A DNA stretch of 64,000 nt from Streptomyces sp. NBC_00525. GTDB lineage: Bacteria > Actinomycetota > Actinomycetes > Streptomycetales > Streptomycetaceae. The stretch lies in NCBI RefSeq assembly GCF_036346595.1, contig NZ_CP107834.1:2046001-2110000 (forward strand), in the 5' to 3' direction. Below, piece after piece: positions 29,012 through 37,916 of the stretch (position 1 is its first letter; the number at the start of each line of letters is the position of its first letter). The position numbers were made by a program, and so were the translations under genes. The notes under the pieces are model-generated. The model saw only the letters and a program-made list of their open reading frames with translations. It was not told where the DNA came from and searched no databases.

Positions 29012-30337
29012 TCAGCCGATCACCTTGTCGATCGCCTTGGTCGCCGCCTCCCAGGCGTCGTCCGGGGCGGTGCCGCGCTGCTCCATGTTGTTGATCTGCG
29101 TGGAGATGGTGTCCTTGATCGCGGCGTCCTTCGGGCCGAGGATCGCCTCGGGGATGGACTTGGCCTCATCGGCGTAGATCTGGCCGATGGGGGCGTCGTT
29201 GAAGTACGGCAGGGTCGCGTTCTTCACGTCCGGCAGGTCGTAGGCGCCCTTGTTGGACGGGAAGGAGCCGATCGCCTTGAAGACGGCGGCCTGCTGCTCG
29301 GGGGCGGTCAGCCACTTGACGAGCTTGGTGGCCTCCTCGACGTGCTTGCCCGACTTCGGGACGCCGAGGAAGGAGCCGCCCCAGTTGGCGGCGGTCGCAC
29401 CGGGGGCGGTGGTGATGTCCCACTTGCCCTTGTTCGCGTCACCGGCGTTCACGGAGATCTGGCCGGCCATCCAGGCGGGGCAGACCACGGTGGCCATGGT
29501 GCTCTTGCGCAGCGCGGCCTTCCACGGGTCGCTGAACTGGGCGAGGCCCTGGGTCAGCTTCTTGTCCGCGGCCTCGGCGGCCAGGTTCCAGCCCTGCTGC
29601 ACGCTGGGGCTGTCCTTGTAGATCGGCTTGCCGCTCTCGTCGTAGTACTGCTTCGCGTTGGAGCTGACCACGGCGTTGAACATGGCGCTGGCGGAGTCCA
29701 TGAAGTAGGTGCCCTTGGGGGCCTTCTTCTTGTACTCCTCGCCGAGCTTGAGGTAGTCCTCCCAGCCGCCGGAGATCTTGGCCGCGACCTCCTTGCGGTC
29801 GGTCGGCAGGCCGGCCTTCTTGAACAGCTCGGTGTTGTAGCAGAGGGACATCGGGCCGATGTCGGTACCCGCGCCGATCACCTTGCCGTCCGGCGTGGTG
29901 GCCTGCTTCTCCTTCCACGACACGAACTCGTTGACGTCGATGACCTTGCTCAGGTCGGCGAACTGGTCCGCCTTGGTGTCGACGAGCTCCTTGATGCGGC
30001 CGACCTCGAGACCCTGGACGTCGGCGAGACCGCTGCCCGAGTTCAGCTGCTGGAGCAGCTTGGGGTAGTAGACCTTCTCATCGGCGGTGGTGTCTTCCTT
30101 CACCGTGATGTTCGGGTGCAGCTCGTGGTACTTCTCGAAGAGGCCGGCTTCCTTGTAGCCGAACTGGCCGAAGTCGGCGACGGTCAGCGTGATCTTCCCG
30201 TTCGCGTCGGACGACTCGTTCGAGTCGGAGTCGTCACTGCTGCAGCCGGTCAGCAGCAGCGCCGAAGCGGTCAGGCCCGTGGTGGCCAGAACCGCGACTC
30301 TGCGGCTCCGACCGGCGACGGTGCGGGTGATACGCAT
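29012..30337 (-). CDS. cebE: Cellobiose-binding lipoprotein CebE
   Basis: Extracellular solute receptor of 441 residues for cellobiose and cellotriose. The N-terminus has basic residues, a hydrophobic stretch and the lipobox LLLTGC, so it is membrane-anchored through cysteine. The rest is a SBP_bac_1 (CUT1) fold. The start at 30337 (MRITRTVAGRS) is set by AAGGAG seven bases upstream; an open frame 12 codons longer has no ribosome site. Its promoter (30496-30525) is followed by a perfect CebR operator at 30467. It heads cebEFG and bglC on the minus strand. Confidence 0.95.
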   Translation of the reverse strand: MRITRTVAGRSRRVAVLATTGLTASALLLTGCSSDDSDSNESSDANGKITLTVADFGQFGYKEAGLFEKYHELHPNITVKEDTTADEKVYYPKLLQQLNSGSGLADVQGLEVGRIKELVDTKADQFADLSKVIDVNEFVSWKEKQATTPDGKVIGAGTDIGPMSLCYNTELFKKAGLPTDRKEVAAKISGGWEDYLKLGEEYKKKAPKGTYFMDSASAMFNAVVSSNAKQYYDESGKPIYKDSPSVQQGWNLAAEAADKKLTQGLAQFSDPWKAALRKSTMATVVCPAWMAGQISVNAGDANKGKWDITTAPGATAANWGGSFLGVPKSGKHVEEATKLVKWLTAPEQQAAVFKAIGSFPSNKGAYDLPDVKNATLPYFNDAPIGQIYADEAKSIPEAILGPKDAAIKDTISTQINNMEQRGTAPDDAWEAATKAIDKVIG

Positions 30338-30466
30338 TCCACTACTCCTTGTTCCAGGGTGGGACTGGCTCACTGCGTGGCATACGCGCTGGTGAGTGCG
30401 GGTGCCGGATGGGTTTGGGGGGAGAACACGGGTAGTGCCGTTTCACGCGAGAAACCTCGTGCGATG

Positions 30467-30480
30467 TGGGAGCGCTCCCA
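30467..30480. promoter_or_regulatory. CebR operator of cebE
   Basis: TGGGAGCGCTCCCA, the perfect CebR palindrome, 130 bases upstream of the cebE start and just downstream of the proposed -10 element, where bound repressor would block transcription. Confidence 0.95.
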
Positions 30481-30495
30481 TGCGTCGATGTCGGA

Positions 30496-30525
30496 AGATT
30501 GCTGCCTGCGGGGGGTGGGTGTCAA
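30496..30525 (-). promoter_or_regulatory. Probable cebE promoter
   Basis: On the minus strand a consensus -35 TTGACA (30525-30520) is followed after 18 bases by CAATCT (30501-30496) as -10. Transcription would begin near 30490, so the CebR operator lies at about +10 to +23. This fits an HrdB-type promoter under CebR repression. Confidence 0.65.
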
Positions 30526-31295
30526 GAGTTGAAGACGCTTCCGTTGCGCGAGCGTGTCCTGCAAGTCACGAGACCGTGTCCGCCCGAAGGCTTGCCAAAG
30601 CGGGGCGCCACACTGCGGCCCGGCCGTCGATTCCGAATTCCCGCAGGTCGGGGCGGGGTTGACAAACGATCTTGTTCGAGCACCCCGGAAAAACCGGCCC
30701 CGGCGCCCGTTTCCCGGCATCCCCCGGAAACCGTCCTCCGCTCCCCCGCCGCCCCCGGAAACGCCCGCCGGGAAGTGAACGGGACACCACCGGGAGGAGG
30801 CGCGGATACGGACTCACGCGTTCTTTGCCCGAACCCGGAACCGGGCGGCGGGTGGCGCAGGCCCCATCCGGCCGGACGACCGGGACCGCGTCGCGGTGAT
30901 CCCGCGCGAGATGCCCGGACGGCTGACTGCCGTCCGCGAAGGCGGCAGCGGTGCGTGAGGAGCGCCGGCCCCCGGACGGGCGGCGAGGAGCGCGGGGCGG
31001 GACGCCTCGGGCGTGGCGCCGCGGTGGCGGCGGTGCTGTCGGCGGTGAACCGGGCCAGGCCCTGAGAAGAGGGGGCGCGCACCCCGGCCGGGGTGGGGGG
31101 GATGGGGCCGGCCGGGATGCACGGGCGGGGGAGGTTGGTCCTGTGTGCGGGCGGGCAGCTGCTGGGCGATCGTGCTGCGGGGGTGTCATCGGTCCAGCCG
31201 CTGGCAGCACGCTAGCGGCTGGGGAACGGGCGATCGGGGCGAACCGGACCCGCTCCGGCATTCTTAGGGTGGGCTTAAGGAACGCATCGGCCGCG
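30526..31295. other. About 770 bases without a gene upstream of the ceb promoter
   Basis: Very GC-rich DNA between the ceb promoter and the end of the histidine kinase gene. A TTGACA occurs at 30659-30664 on the plus strand but no acceptable -10 follows. Open frames on both strands overlap each other, lack ribosome sites and are rich in Arg/Pro/Gly in the way of shadow frames. I see nothing else to annotate. Confidence 0.5.
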
Positions 31296-32699
31296 CTAAA
31301 GGTTGGCCCGCCCCGCGCCCCGCGTCCGGCGCCGCTGGCGCCCCACCCGGGGGCCCCGTCCGCCGTTGTCCGGGCGCTGTCCGGCGAGCCCGATCCAGAC
31401 CCGGATCTCCGCGCCGCCGAGCACGGAGCGGCCGATGCGCACCTCGCCCCCGGTGGATTCGGCGACCCGGCGGACGATGTCGAGCCCGAGCCCGGTCGAG
31501 CCCACCGCCTCCCGTGCCTTGCCGCGCTCCAGGGCCGCCTTCGGGTCGGCGATCCCGCCGCCGGCGTCCGAGACGAGCACGATCACCGCCTCCCCGCTGT
31601 GGTGCACGTCGACGGCGAAGGCGGTGCCCTCCGGGGTGTGCCGGAAGACGTTGCCGAGCAGCGCGTCGAGCGCGGCCGCCAGTTCGGGGCGGGCGACCGG
31701 GATGCGTGCCGCGCGGTCCACCCCGGCCAGGCGCACCTCGCGGCCCTCGTCCTCGGCCAGGGCGGACCAGAAGGCCATGCGTTCGCGGATCACCTCGGAG
31801 GCGTCGCAGCCGGCGGCGGGCCCGCCCGGCTGGGTCTGCGGGCGCTGCTCGCGGGCGGTCCGGATGATGGTGTCCACCTCCCGCTCCAGCTGTTCGACGG
31901 CCGCGCGGGTCTGTTCGGCCGCCGGGCTCTCGCCGAGGGACGCGGCGTTCAGCCGCAGGACGGTGAGCGGGGTGCGCAGCCGGTGCGAGAGGTCGGCGGC
32001 CAGTTCGCGCTCGTTGGCCAGGAGCTGGATGACCTGGTCGGCCATGGAGTTGAACGCCACGGCGGCGGAGCGCAGTTCGTCCGGGCCCTCCTCGGGGACG
32101 CGGGTGCCGAGCCGTCCCTCCCCCAGGTCGTGGGCGGCGCCGGCGAGGCGGCGGGCGGGCTCGACCATGCGGACGCCGAGGCGGTCGGCGACGGCGACCG
32201 ATCCGACGACGAGTGCGACGCCGACGCCCGCCAGGATCAGCCAGGCGGTGGTGACCCCGTAGGACACCTCGGCGTCGGGGACGAAGACCTCGACGACCGC
32301 GATGCCGCTGGGGCCCACGGCGGTCGGCTGGAGCAGCACGGAGCCGCCGGTGACCTCGGTGATGGTGGCGCGCCCGGAGGTGCGTACGGTCTCCAGGTCC
32401 TGCGGGGTGGCGCGGGTGCGGCCGATGTCCGCGGCGAAGCCCTCCCGTTCGCCGGTGGCCGGGATGTGGAGGGTCATCCGGCCGGCGGCGCCGGGTTCGG
32501 TGGTCAGGACGGCCTTCTCCAGCTGGGTGCGGTCGGTGGTGATGGAGAGGGTGGGCGCGATGGTCGCGGCCTGGCGTTCGGCGTCGGAGAAGGCGCGGTC
32601 GCGGGCCATCTCCTTGACGACGAGCCCGAGGGGCACGGCGAAGGCGACCACGACCATGGTGGTGACGGCCAGGCAGACCTTGACCAGTGCCCATCTCAT
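31296..32699 (-). CDS. Two-component sensor histidine kinase
   Basis: Membrane kinase of 467 residues. Transmembrane segments at about 4-28 and 149-172 enclose an extracytoplasmic sensor of roughly 120 residues. A HAMP linker follows (residues about 173-228), then a HisKA domain with phospho-acceptor H239 in DLSHRLRTPLTVLR and an HATPase domain with the N box LGNVFRHTPEG and G boxes DAGGGI and GLGLDIV. The end is a very arginine-rich tail. Its ATG overlaps the response regulator stop by four bases (ATGA), so the pair is co-translated. The signal sensed is unknown; the secreted protein gene divergent from the pair is a candidate partner. Confidence 0.93.
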   Translation of the reverse strand: MRWALVKVCLAVTTMVVVAFAVPLGLVVKEMARDRAFSDAERQAATIAPTLSITTDRTQLEKAVLTTEPGAAGRMTLHIPATGEREGFAADIGRTRATPQDLETVRTSGRATITEVTGGSVLLQPTAVGPSGIAVVEVFVPDAEVSYGVTTAWLILAGVGVALVVGSVAVADRLGVRMVEPARRLAGAAHDLGEGRLGTRVPEEGPDELRSAAVAFNSMADQVIQLLANERELAADLSHRLRTPLTVLRLNAASLGESPAAEQTRAAVEQLEREVDTIIRTAREQRPQTQPGGPAAGCDASEVIRERMAFWSALAEDEGREVRLAGVDRAARIPVARPELAAALDALLGNVFRHTPEGTAFAVDVHHSGEAVIVLVSDAGGGIADPKAALERGKAREAVGSTGLGLDIVRRVAESTGGEVRIGRSVLGGAEIRVWIGLAGQRPDNGGRGPRVGRQRRRTRGAGRANL

Positions 32700-33409
32700 T
32701 CCGGGTGCTCCGGCTGCTCCGGGGCCGGGGGCTGGAGCTTCACGCCGACGCCGCGCAGGGTGTGCAGATAGCGGGGCCGGGCGGCGGTCTCACCGAGCTT
32801 GCGCCGGAGCCAGGACAGATGCACGTCGATGGTCTGGTCGTCGCCGTAGGACTGCTGCCAGACCTCGGCGAGGAGTTCCCTGCGGGGGACGACGACGCCG
32901 GGCCGGCCGGCCAGGAAGGTCAGCAGGTCGAACTCGCGGCGGGTGAGGTCGAGCGCGGTGCCGTCGAGTTCGGCCTGCCGGCGCAGCGGGTCTATGGCGA
33001 GCCCGCCGACCCGGATGACGCGGGAGGGCGGGGCCTCGCCGGCGGCGGTCCGGGCCCGGCGGAGCACGGCGGCCATCCGGGCCGACAAGTGCTCCACGGA
33101 GAACGGTTTGGTGAGGTAGTCGTCGGCTCCGTCGTTGAGCAGCCGGACGATCTCGCTCTCGTCGTCGCGCGCGGTCGCGATGATGACGGGGACGTCGGTG
33201 ATGCCGCGCAGCATCTTCAGGGCCTCGGCGCCGTCGAGATCGGGCAGCCCGAGGTCGAGGATGACCACGTCGAAACGGAAGTGGGCGACCTCGCGCAGCG
33301 CTTCCAGGGCGGTGCCCACGCTGCGTACGGTGTGGGCGGCCTCGGTCAGGTGCCGGATCAGCGCGGAACGTACGAACTGGTCGTCCTCGACCACGAGCAC
33401 ACTGGGCAT
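32696..33409 (-). CDS. OmpR/PhoB-family response regulator
   Basis: Transcription factor of 237 residues. The receiver domain (1-115) has the acidic pair in VVEDDQ, phospho-acceptor D52 in VILDLGLPDLDG, the T in IIATARDD and K in YLTKPFS. The winged-helix DNA-binding domain (about 130-225) ends YLHTLRGVGVKLQPP. The open frame extends 117 codons upstream but that part crosses the divergent gene and is a shadow; ATG 33409 (MPSVLVVED) is the family start. It is followed directly by its kinase and is 73 bases from the divergent secreted protein gene. Confidence 0.94.
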   Translation of the reverse strand: MPSVLVVEDDQFVRSALIRHLTEAAHTVRSVGTALEALREVAHFRFDVVILDLGLPDLDGAEALKMLRGITDVPVIIATARDDESEIVRLLNDGADDYLTKPFSVEHLSARMAAVLRRARTAAGEAPPSRVIRVGGLAIDPLRRQAELDGTALDLTRREFDLLTFLAGRPGVVVPRRELLAEVWQQSYGDDQTIDVHLSWLRRKLGETAARPRYLHTLRGVGVKLQPPAPEQPEHPE

Positions 33410-33482
33410 GGGCGGCACCGTACGCCATCCGACCTGGACCGGGGTGGCATGCTCCCCGGGTTTGTGGTGCAGGATATTGAAG

Positions 33483-34025
33483 ATGCAACGAGGTCTGGTA
33501 CACGCGCTGGCGTGGTCGCTCGCCACCGGCGGGGCGGTCACGGTGTCGTGGTGGGGTGTGCACGCGGTGCTGGCGGGCACGGTGTACGACCCGCCGCGCG
33601 CGGTGGCGGTCTCCGCGCCGACGGCGGAGAACCTGACGTCGTCGACGCACCGCCCGCCCTCCTCGGCCCCGGCCGATCCGTCGCCCCGGACCACCTCCGC
33701 CGAGCCGTCCGTCCCGCCGTCCCGTACGCCGTCGCCCTCGCGCACCCCGGCCCCGAACACCCCGCGTCCGGCGTCGATGGCCGCCGCCGCCTCCGCGTCC
33801 GGGGAGGCGCGCAGCTACACGACGAAGGGCGGCCGGGTCGTCTTCGAGCTGGGTCCGGACTCGGCGGAGCTGGTGTCGGCGACCCCGCGGCCGGACTGGT
33901 CGATGCAGGTGTGGTCCAACTCGACCTGGATTCGGGTCAACTTCGCGCGGGACGACGGGACGACGGTCTCGATCTTCTGCACCTGGAACGATCACGCGCC
34001 GCAGGTGGACATCGTCAACTCCTGA
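33483..34025 (+). CDS. Secreted or membrane-tethered protein divergent from the two-component pair
   Basis: A 180-residue protein, not recognised beyond being a Streptomyces secreted type. The N-terminal hydrophobic segment (residues 6-33, HALAWSLATGGAVTVSWWGV) acts as signal peptide or anchor. A Pro/Ser/Thr-rich linker occupies about 42-105, and a small C-terminal domain (about 110-180) contains KGGRVVFELGPDSAELVSA, several tryptophans, a single cysteine in SIFCTWND and the end QVDIVNS. ATG 33483 is chosen because longer in-frame extensions run over the response regulator gene. The 73-base divergent gap suggests shared control, and the protein could feed information to the kinase sensor. Confidence 0.72.
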   Translation: MQRGLVHALAWSLATGGAVTVSWWGVHAVLAGTVYDPPRAVAVSAPTAENLTSSTHRPPSSAPADPSPRTTSAEPSVPPSRTPSPSRTPAPNTPRPASMAAAASASGEARSYTTKGGRVVFELGPDSAELVSATPRPDWSMQVWSNSTWIRVNFARDDGTTVSIFCTWNDHAPQVDIVNS

Positions 34026-34031
34026 GCCGGC

Positions 34032-34943
34032 TCAGCGGAAGGCGTCCGGGGGCGGCGGGGGCGAGGGGCGGGCGTCCGCGTCGTGGACGGGGGCCGCGCC
34101 GCCGGTGAAGTCCGCCAGGGCGCGGCCGTGTTCGACGCGTCCGGGGTGCGGGTCGGTGGCGACCCGGCGGGTGAAGCGCGCGATCTCCGGCGCGGTGTCC
34201 GAGGCGACCAGCACGGCGTTGCCGAAGCGGCGGCCCCGCCACACGGTGGGGTCGGCGGCGAGGGCGAGGTGGGGGAAGACGGTGGCGGCGGTGGCGATCT
34301 GGCCGCGCAGATGGGCCAGCGGCGGCCCGTCCGCGAGGTTGGCGAGGTAGCTCCCGCCGGGTTTCAGGACGCGGCGCACCTCGGCGAGGAACTCGGTGGT
34401 GGTGAGGTGGGCGGGGGTGCGGGCGCCGCTGAAGACGTCCGCGATGACGAGGTCGGCCCAGGCGTCCTGGATCTTGCCGAGGCCCGCGCGGGCGTCGGTG
34501 GACCTGACCCTGATCCTGGCCTGCGGGTCCAGCGGCAGTTCGCGGCGCACCAGCCGCACGAGGGCGGCGTCGGCCTCGATGACCTGCTGGGTGGACCGGG
34601 GGCGGGTGGCGGCGGTGTAGCGGGCCAGGGTGAAGGCGCCGCCGCCCAGGTGCACCACGTGCAGCGGCTGCCCGGCGGGCGCGGCGAGGTCGATGAGGTG
34701 GCCGATGCGGCGCTGGTACTCGAAGGAGAGATGGGCCGGGTCGTCGAGGTCCACGTGGGACTGCGGGGCCCCGTCGATGGTCAGTGTCCAGGCGCGGCGA
34801 CGCTCCCGGTCGGGCACGAGTTCGGCCAGGCCGCCGTCCACGGGCTCGGAGATCCCGGCCGCCGCGCCGGCCCCGCGGCCGGCGCGCTGCCTGCCGCCGG
34901 CGCGCTCCTTGCGGTCGCCGCCGGCCGCTCCTCGACGTGCCAC
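34032..34943 (-). CDS. Spermidine-synthase-like SAM-binding protein
   Basis: A cytoplasmic protein of about 303 residues with the spermidine synthase/methyltransferase Rossmann fold. Core motifs are LHVVHLGGGAFTLARY (nucleotide loop), QQVIEADAALV, and DLVIADVFSGARTPAHLTT followed by RRVLKPGGSYLANL. The diagnostic aspartates for aminopropyl transfer are only partly present, so the true reaction could be a methyl transfer. The first 35 residues are Gly/Arg/Ala-rich, making the GTG start at 34943 uncertain; a start nearer residue 36 is possible. It converges on the secreted-protein gene six bases away. Confidence 0.72.
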   Translation of the reverse strand: MARRGAAGGDRKERAGGRQRAGRGAGAAAGISEPVDGGLAELVPDRERRRAWTLTIDGAPQSHVDLDDPAHLSFEYQRRIGHLIDLAAPAGQPLHVVHLGGGAFTLARYTAATRPRSTQQVIEADAALVRLVRRELPLDPQARIRVRSTDARAGLGKIQDAWADLVIADVFSGARTPAHLTTTEFLAEVRRVLKPGGSYLANLADGPPLAHLRGQIATAATVFPHLALAADPTVWRGRRFGNAVLVASDTAPEIARFTRRVATDPHPGRVEHGRALADFTGGAAPVHDADARPSPPPPPDAFR

Positions 34944-35036
34944 TGCCTCTCGCCCCTGCCCACTGCCGATCGTGTCCGGTACGGGCCGCTCCGGGCGGCC
35001 CGCCGTCCATTATCGGTGCGGCCGGAACGGTTCGGC

Positions 35037-35429
35037 TCAGCGGCAGCTGTCGGCGGCCTCGATGAGCCGGGCGGCCTGGTCGAGCGCGGCGCGCAGCACG
35101 GCCGGATCGGTGACCGGGGTGCCCGCGGCGGGCGGCAGCAGCCAGCCGCTGCCGGAGACCGGGGGCTCGGCGGGGATGCGCAGCCCCCGGCCGTCGGTCC
35201 GCGTACAGGCGCTGCCCGGTACGTCCCAGCCCTGGGCGGTGCCCGGTGGCACCAGGAAGCCGAGGGTGTCGCAGGTGCCGTCGTGGATGACGGGGCCCAC
35301 GGCCGGACGGTCCGCGCCCCGGCGCAGGATGTCCACGGCCTCCAGGCCCTGCCGGGCGGGCACGGTCACCAGATCGCAGGGTTCGTCGGCGGACGCCGAA
35401 CCTCCGGTCGCCATGTCGATACGCAACAA
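35037..35429 (-). CDS. Small PrimPol-N-like protein, unknown function
   Basis: A 130-residue protein I cannot assign to a known pathway. It has the layout of the short orphan relatives of the bifunctional primase/polymerase N-terminal domain in actinobacteria: CDLVTVPARQGLEAVDIL, GPVIHDG, LGFLVPPGTAQGWDV, GRGLRIPAEPP and WLLPPA. The catalytic acidic residues of an active primase are not evident. The protein encoded at 43488 shows the same series of motifs, so they look like paralogs. The TTG at 35429 is preferred because GAGGAG sits six bases upstream; an ATG five codons later would be 21 bases from it. Confidence 0.6.
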   Translation of the reverse strand: MLRIDMATGGSASADEPCDLVTVPARQGLEAVDILRRGADRPAVGPVIHDGTCDTLGFLVPPGTAQGWDVPGSACTRTDGRGLRIPAEPPVSGSGWLLPPAAGTPVTDPAVLRAALDQAARLIEAADSCR

Positions 35430-35667
35430 GGGACTCTCCTCTCATCGCCGGGCGGAGTCGCACTCCGTCTCCGCAGGGACCAACGGCCCGACCACGTCAA
35501 GGGCTACGGTGCGACACCGCCGCAAAGGGTGGCAGTTCATGGCAGATCGCGACCGAGATGCCCGGTTCGCCCGGAAACCCTGCGTGTGCACGTCGTCACA
35601 GCGGGTACGTTCTTGCTCCGCCGGGACACCGGAAACTTCGCCCGGCTCGCACCGAGAGGGTCACGCC

Positions 35668-37032
35668 ATGGTGTCGGCAGGGGCAGTTCCCAACCTCGCC
35701 TTCCGGCGGCTGCGCGGACCGCGCTCCGCCGGTGAGTTCGCTGCCGCCGTACGCAGGGCCGCCCGCGAGATCGGCGAGCAGGTCGCCTGCGACGCCCGGT
35801 ACATCGGACGCGTGGAGTCCGGCGAGATCCGCTGTCCCAACTACGCGTACGAGCGGGTCTTCCGGCACATGTTCCCCGGCACGACCCTGGAGGACCTGGG
35901 CTTCTCGCCCCGTGCCTCCGTACGCGGGCGGGCGGCCGGGCCCGCGCCGGACACCCCCACGCACCCCCCGACCGCTCCGCCGCCCGCGCCCGGCAGCGAC
36001 ACCGACGAGGAGAGCGACGTGCTGCGTCGCGTATTCATGACGAGCGGCACCACCACGGTGGCGGCCGCTTCCCTGGGGCTGGGCCTCGGCGGCCCGGCCG
36101 CCTCCCTGCCCCTGCAACGCCGGGTCGGCGAGACGGAGGTGAGCGCCGTCGAACGGGCGGTGCGGCAGATCCGGCTGCTGGACGACCGGCACGGCGGCGA
36201 CCGGCTCTACCGGCGGGCCGCGCAGCCCCTGCGGGCGGCGTACGCGCTGCTCGACGCCGGCACCGCGCAGCGCCGCTCCATGGTGGACCGGCTGCACTCC
36301 GGCGCGGGCGAACTGGCCCTGTCGGTGGGGTGGCTGGCCCATGACTCGGGCCGCTTCGAGGACGCCCGCTCGCACTACGCGGAGGCGCTGGCCACCGCCC
36401 GCGTCGCCGGGGACCCGGCCCTGGAGGCGCACGCCTTCTGCAACACGTCCTTCCTGGCCCGCGACACCGGGCGCCCGCGCGAGGCGGTGCGGGCGGCGGA
36501 GGCCGGGCTGCGGGCCGCCGAGCCGCTGGGCTCGCCCCGGCTGCGGGCGCTGCTGGCGCTGCGCGAGGCGGGCGGCCGGGCGGGGCTCGGGGACCGTACC
36601 GGCTGCGAGCGGGCGCTCGGGCAGGCGCACACCGCGTTCGCGCGGGGTGCGTCGGGGGCGGACCCGGAGTGGATGAGCTTCTTCCGGGAGGCGGAGCTGG
36701 AGATGCTGGAGGCCCAGTGCTGGGCGGCGCTGGGCGACTGGTCGCGCGCCGCGCGGCACGCCGGGCGGGCGGTGCGGCTCCAGGACCCGCACTTCACCCG
36801 GAACCTCGCGCTGTACCGCGCGGAGCTGACCGTGGACCTGGCGCGGGCGGGCCGGGCGGAGGAGGCGGCGGCCTCCGGCCACGAGGTGCTGGACCTGCTG
36901 AACCGGGTGCAGTCCTCGCGGATCAGGGCCATGCTGCGGGACGCGGCGGCCGCCCTGGAGCCCCGGTCCGGGGTGTCCGGGCCGGTCCGGGCGTTCCTGG
37001 ACCGCCACCGGGCGGGCCGGGCCGGCGTCTGA
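35668..37032 (+). CDS. XRE-family regulator with TPR-like repeats (NsdA-type)
   Basis: A 454-residue cytoplasmic regulator. Residues about 15-75 resemble an XRE helix-turn-helix (RRAAREIGEQVACDARYIGRV, ESGEIRCPNYAYERVFR). After a Pro/Thr linker, a short stretch MTSGTTTVAAASLGLGLGG looks like a degenerate signal-like segment seen in this family. Residues about 175-440 are helical TPR-like repeats (HSGAGELALSVGWLAHDSGRFEDARSHYAEAL and similar). This architecture matches the NsdA/NsdB-like regulators of Streptomyces, some of which repress antibiotic production; which member this is cannot be told. ATG 35668 has GAGAGGG upstream; in-frame extension to 34630 is a shadow. Confidence 0.75.
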   Translation: MVSAGAVPNLAFRRLRGPRSAGEFAAAVRRAAREIGEQVACDARYIGRVESGEIRCPNYAYERVFRHMFPGTTLEDLGFSPRASVRGRAAGPAPDTPTHPPTAPPPAPGSDTDEESDVLRRVFMTSGTTTVAAASLGLGLGGPAASLPLQRRVGETEVSAVERAVRQIRLLDDRHGGDRLYRRAAQPLRAAYALLDAGTAQRRSMVDRLHSGAGELALSVGWLAHDSGRFEDARSHYAEALATARVAGDPALEAHAFCNTSFLARDTGRPREAVRAAEAGLRAAEPLGSPRLRALLALREAGGRAGLGDRTGCERALGQAHTAFARGASGADPEWMSFFREAELEMLEAQCWAALGDWSRAARHAGRAVRLQDPHFTRNLALYRAELTVDLARAGRAEEAAASGHEVLDLLNRVQSSRIRAMLRDAAAALEPRSGVSGPVRAFLDRHRAGRAGV

Positions 37033-37077
37033 GAATGGCGCGGGAGCGGGCGGCGCCGGACCGGGCCCGGCGCGTGC

Positions 37078-37674
37078 TCACCGCTCCAGGTGGCCCGTGT
37101 CGTTCCAGCGCTGGATGGCCGGGGCGCCGTACGCCCAGCCCAGGACGGAGAGCGAGGTGGGGGCGAGCCAGATGCGCGCGCCGAAGGCGATGTCCTCGCC
37201 GAGCCACCGCGCGCCCAGCGCCCGCAGGATGTGGCCGTGCGCGAAGACCAGGACGTCCCGGTCGGCCGAGCGGGCCCACTCCACGATCTCGTCGGCCCTG
37301 GCCGACACCTCGGCGGTGCTCTCGCCCTCCGGCACCCCGTCGCGCCAGATGAACCAGTCCGGCCGGCCCGCCTTGATCTCCGCCGGGGTCAGCCCCTCGT
37401 ACGCCCCGTAGTCCCACTCCATCAGCGTGTCCCACGGCCGGGCGCGGTCGCCGAAGCCGGCCAGCTCGCAGGTCTCGGAGGCCCGGACGAGCGGGCTGGT
37501 GCGGACCTCCAGGTCGCGCAGTTCGGCCCACGGCCCCCGGTGCAGGCGCTCGCCGAGCAGCCCGGCCCCGTCGCGGCCCGCGTCGAGCAGCGGGATGTCC
37601 GTCCTGCCGGTGTGCCTGCCGTTGAGGGACCATTCCGTCTGCCCGTGCCGGGCGAGCAGGATGCGCGGTGCCAT
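37078..37674 (-). CDS. Histidine phosphatase family protein
   Basis: A 198-residue member of the phosphoglycerate-mutase/phosphatase superfamily. The phosphohistidine is in [21 protein letters not shown] (H10 within RHG), the second histidine is in [17 protein letters not shown] and the acidic helper in [12 protein letters not shown]. Its substrate is unknown; it is too short and lacks the long inserts of glycolytic mutase, so a small-molecule phosphatase is likely. It stands alone, convergent with the XRE/TPR regulator gene. Confidence 0.9.
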   Translation of the reverse strand: MAPRILLARHGQTEWSLNGRHTGRTDIPLLDAGRDGAGLLGERLHRGPWAELRDLEVRTSPLVRASETCELAGFGDRARPWDTLMEWDYGAYEGLTPAEIKAGRPDWFIWRDGVPEGESTAEVSARADEIVEWARSADRDVLVFAHGHILRALGARWLGEDIAFGARIWLAPTSLSVLGWAYGAPAIQRWNDTGHLER

Positions 37675-37916
37675 AAAAGGGTTCTCCCTGAAAAAGCCGG
37701 GACCTGGGGTGCGGAATCTGAGATCTTGTTCCCATCATCCCGTACGTGCCGATGAGGCAACCCGGCGGGCCGCCCCGGCGTCCCACACACCACAGAGGGA
37801 AACGGGCAGTGACCGAAGGGGTGCCGACCACACCCCAGGGGGACACACGGCCGACAAGCACCGTACGGTTGGACGCCCGCAGTCGGCCGCATGAAAACGT
37901 GATGGAGAAGTTCCGG

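Noticed and set aside
26666..30532. A 1288-codon open frame on the plus strand opposite the ceb operon
   Set aside because: It is antisense to bglC, cebG, cebF and cebE, which have intact domain motifs. The translated sequence is dominated by Gly, Arg, Val, His and Asp, as in GC-rich shadow frames, and there is no ribosome site.
30659..30690. Plus-strand promoter from the TTGACA at 30659
   Set aside because: No acceptable -10 lies at 16-19 bases and no plus-strand gene follows within 2.8 kb.
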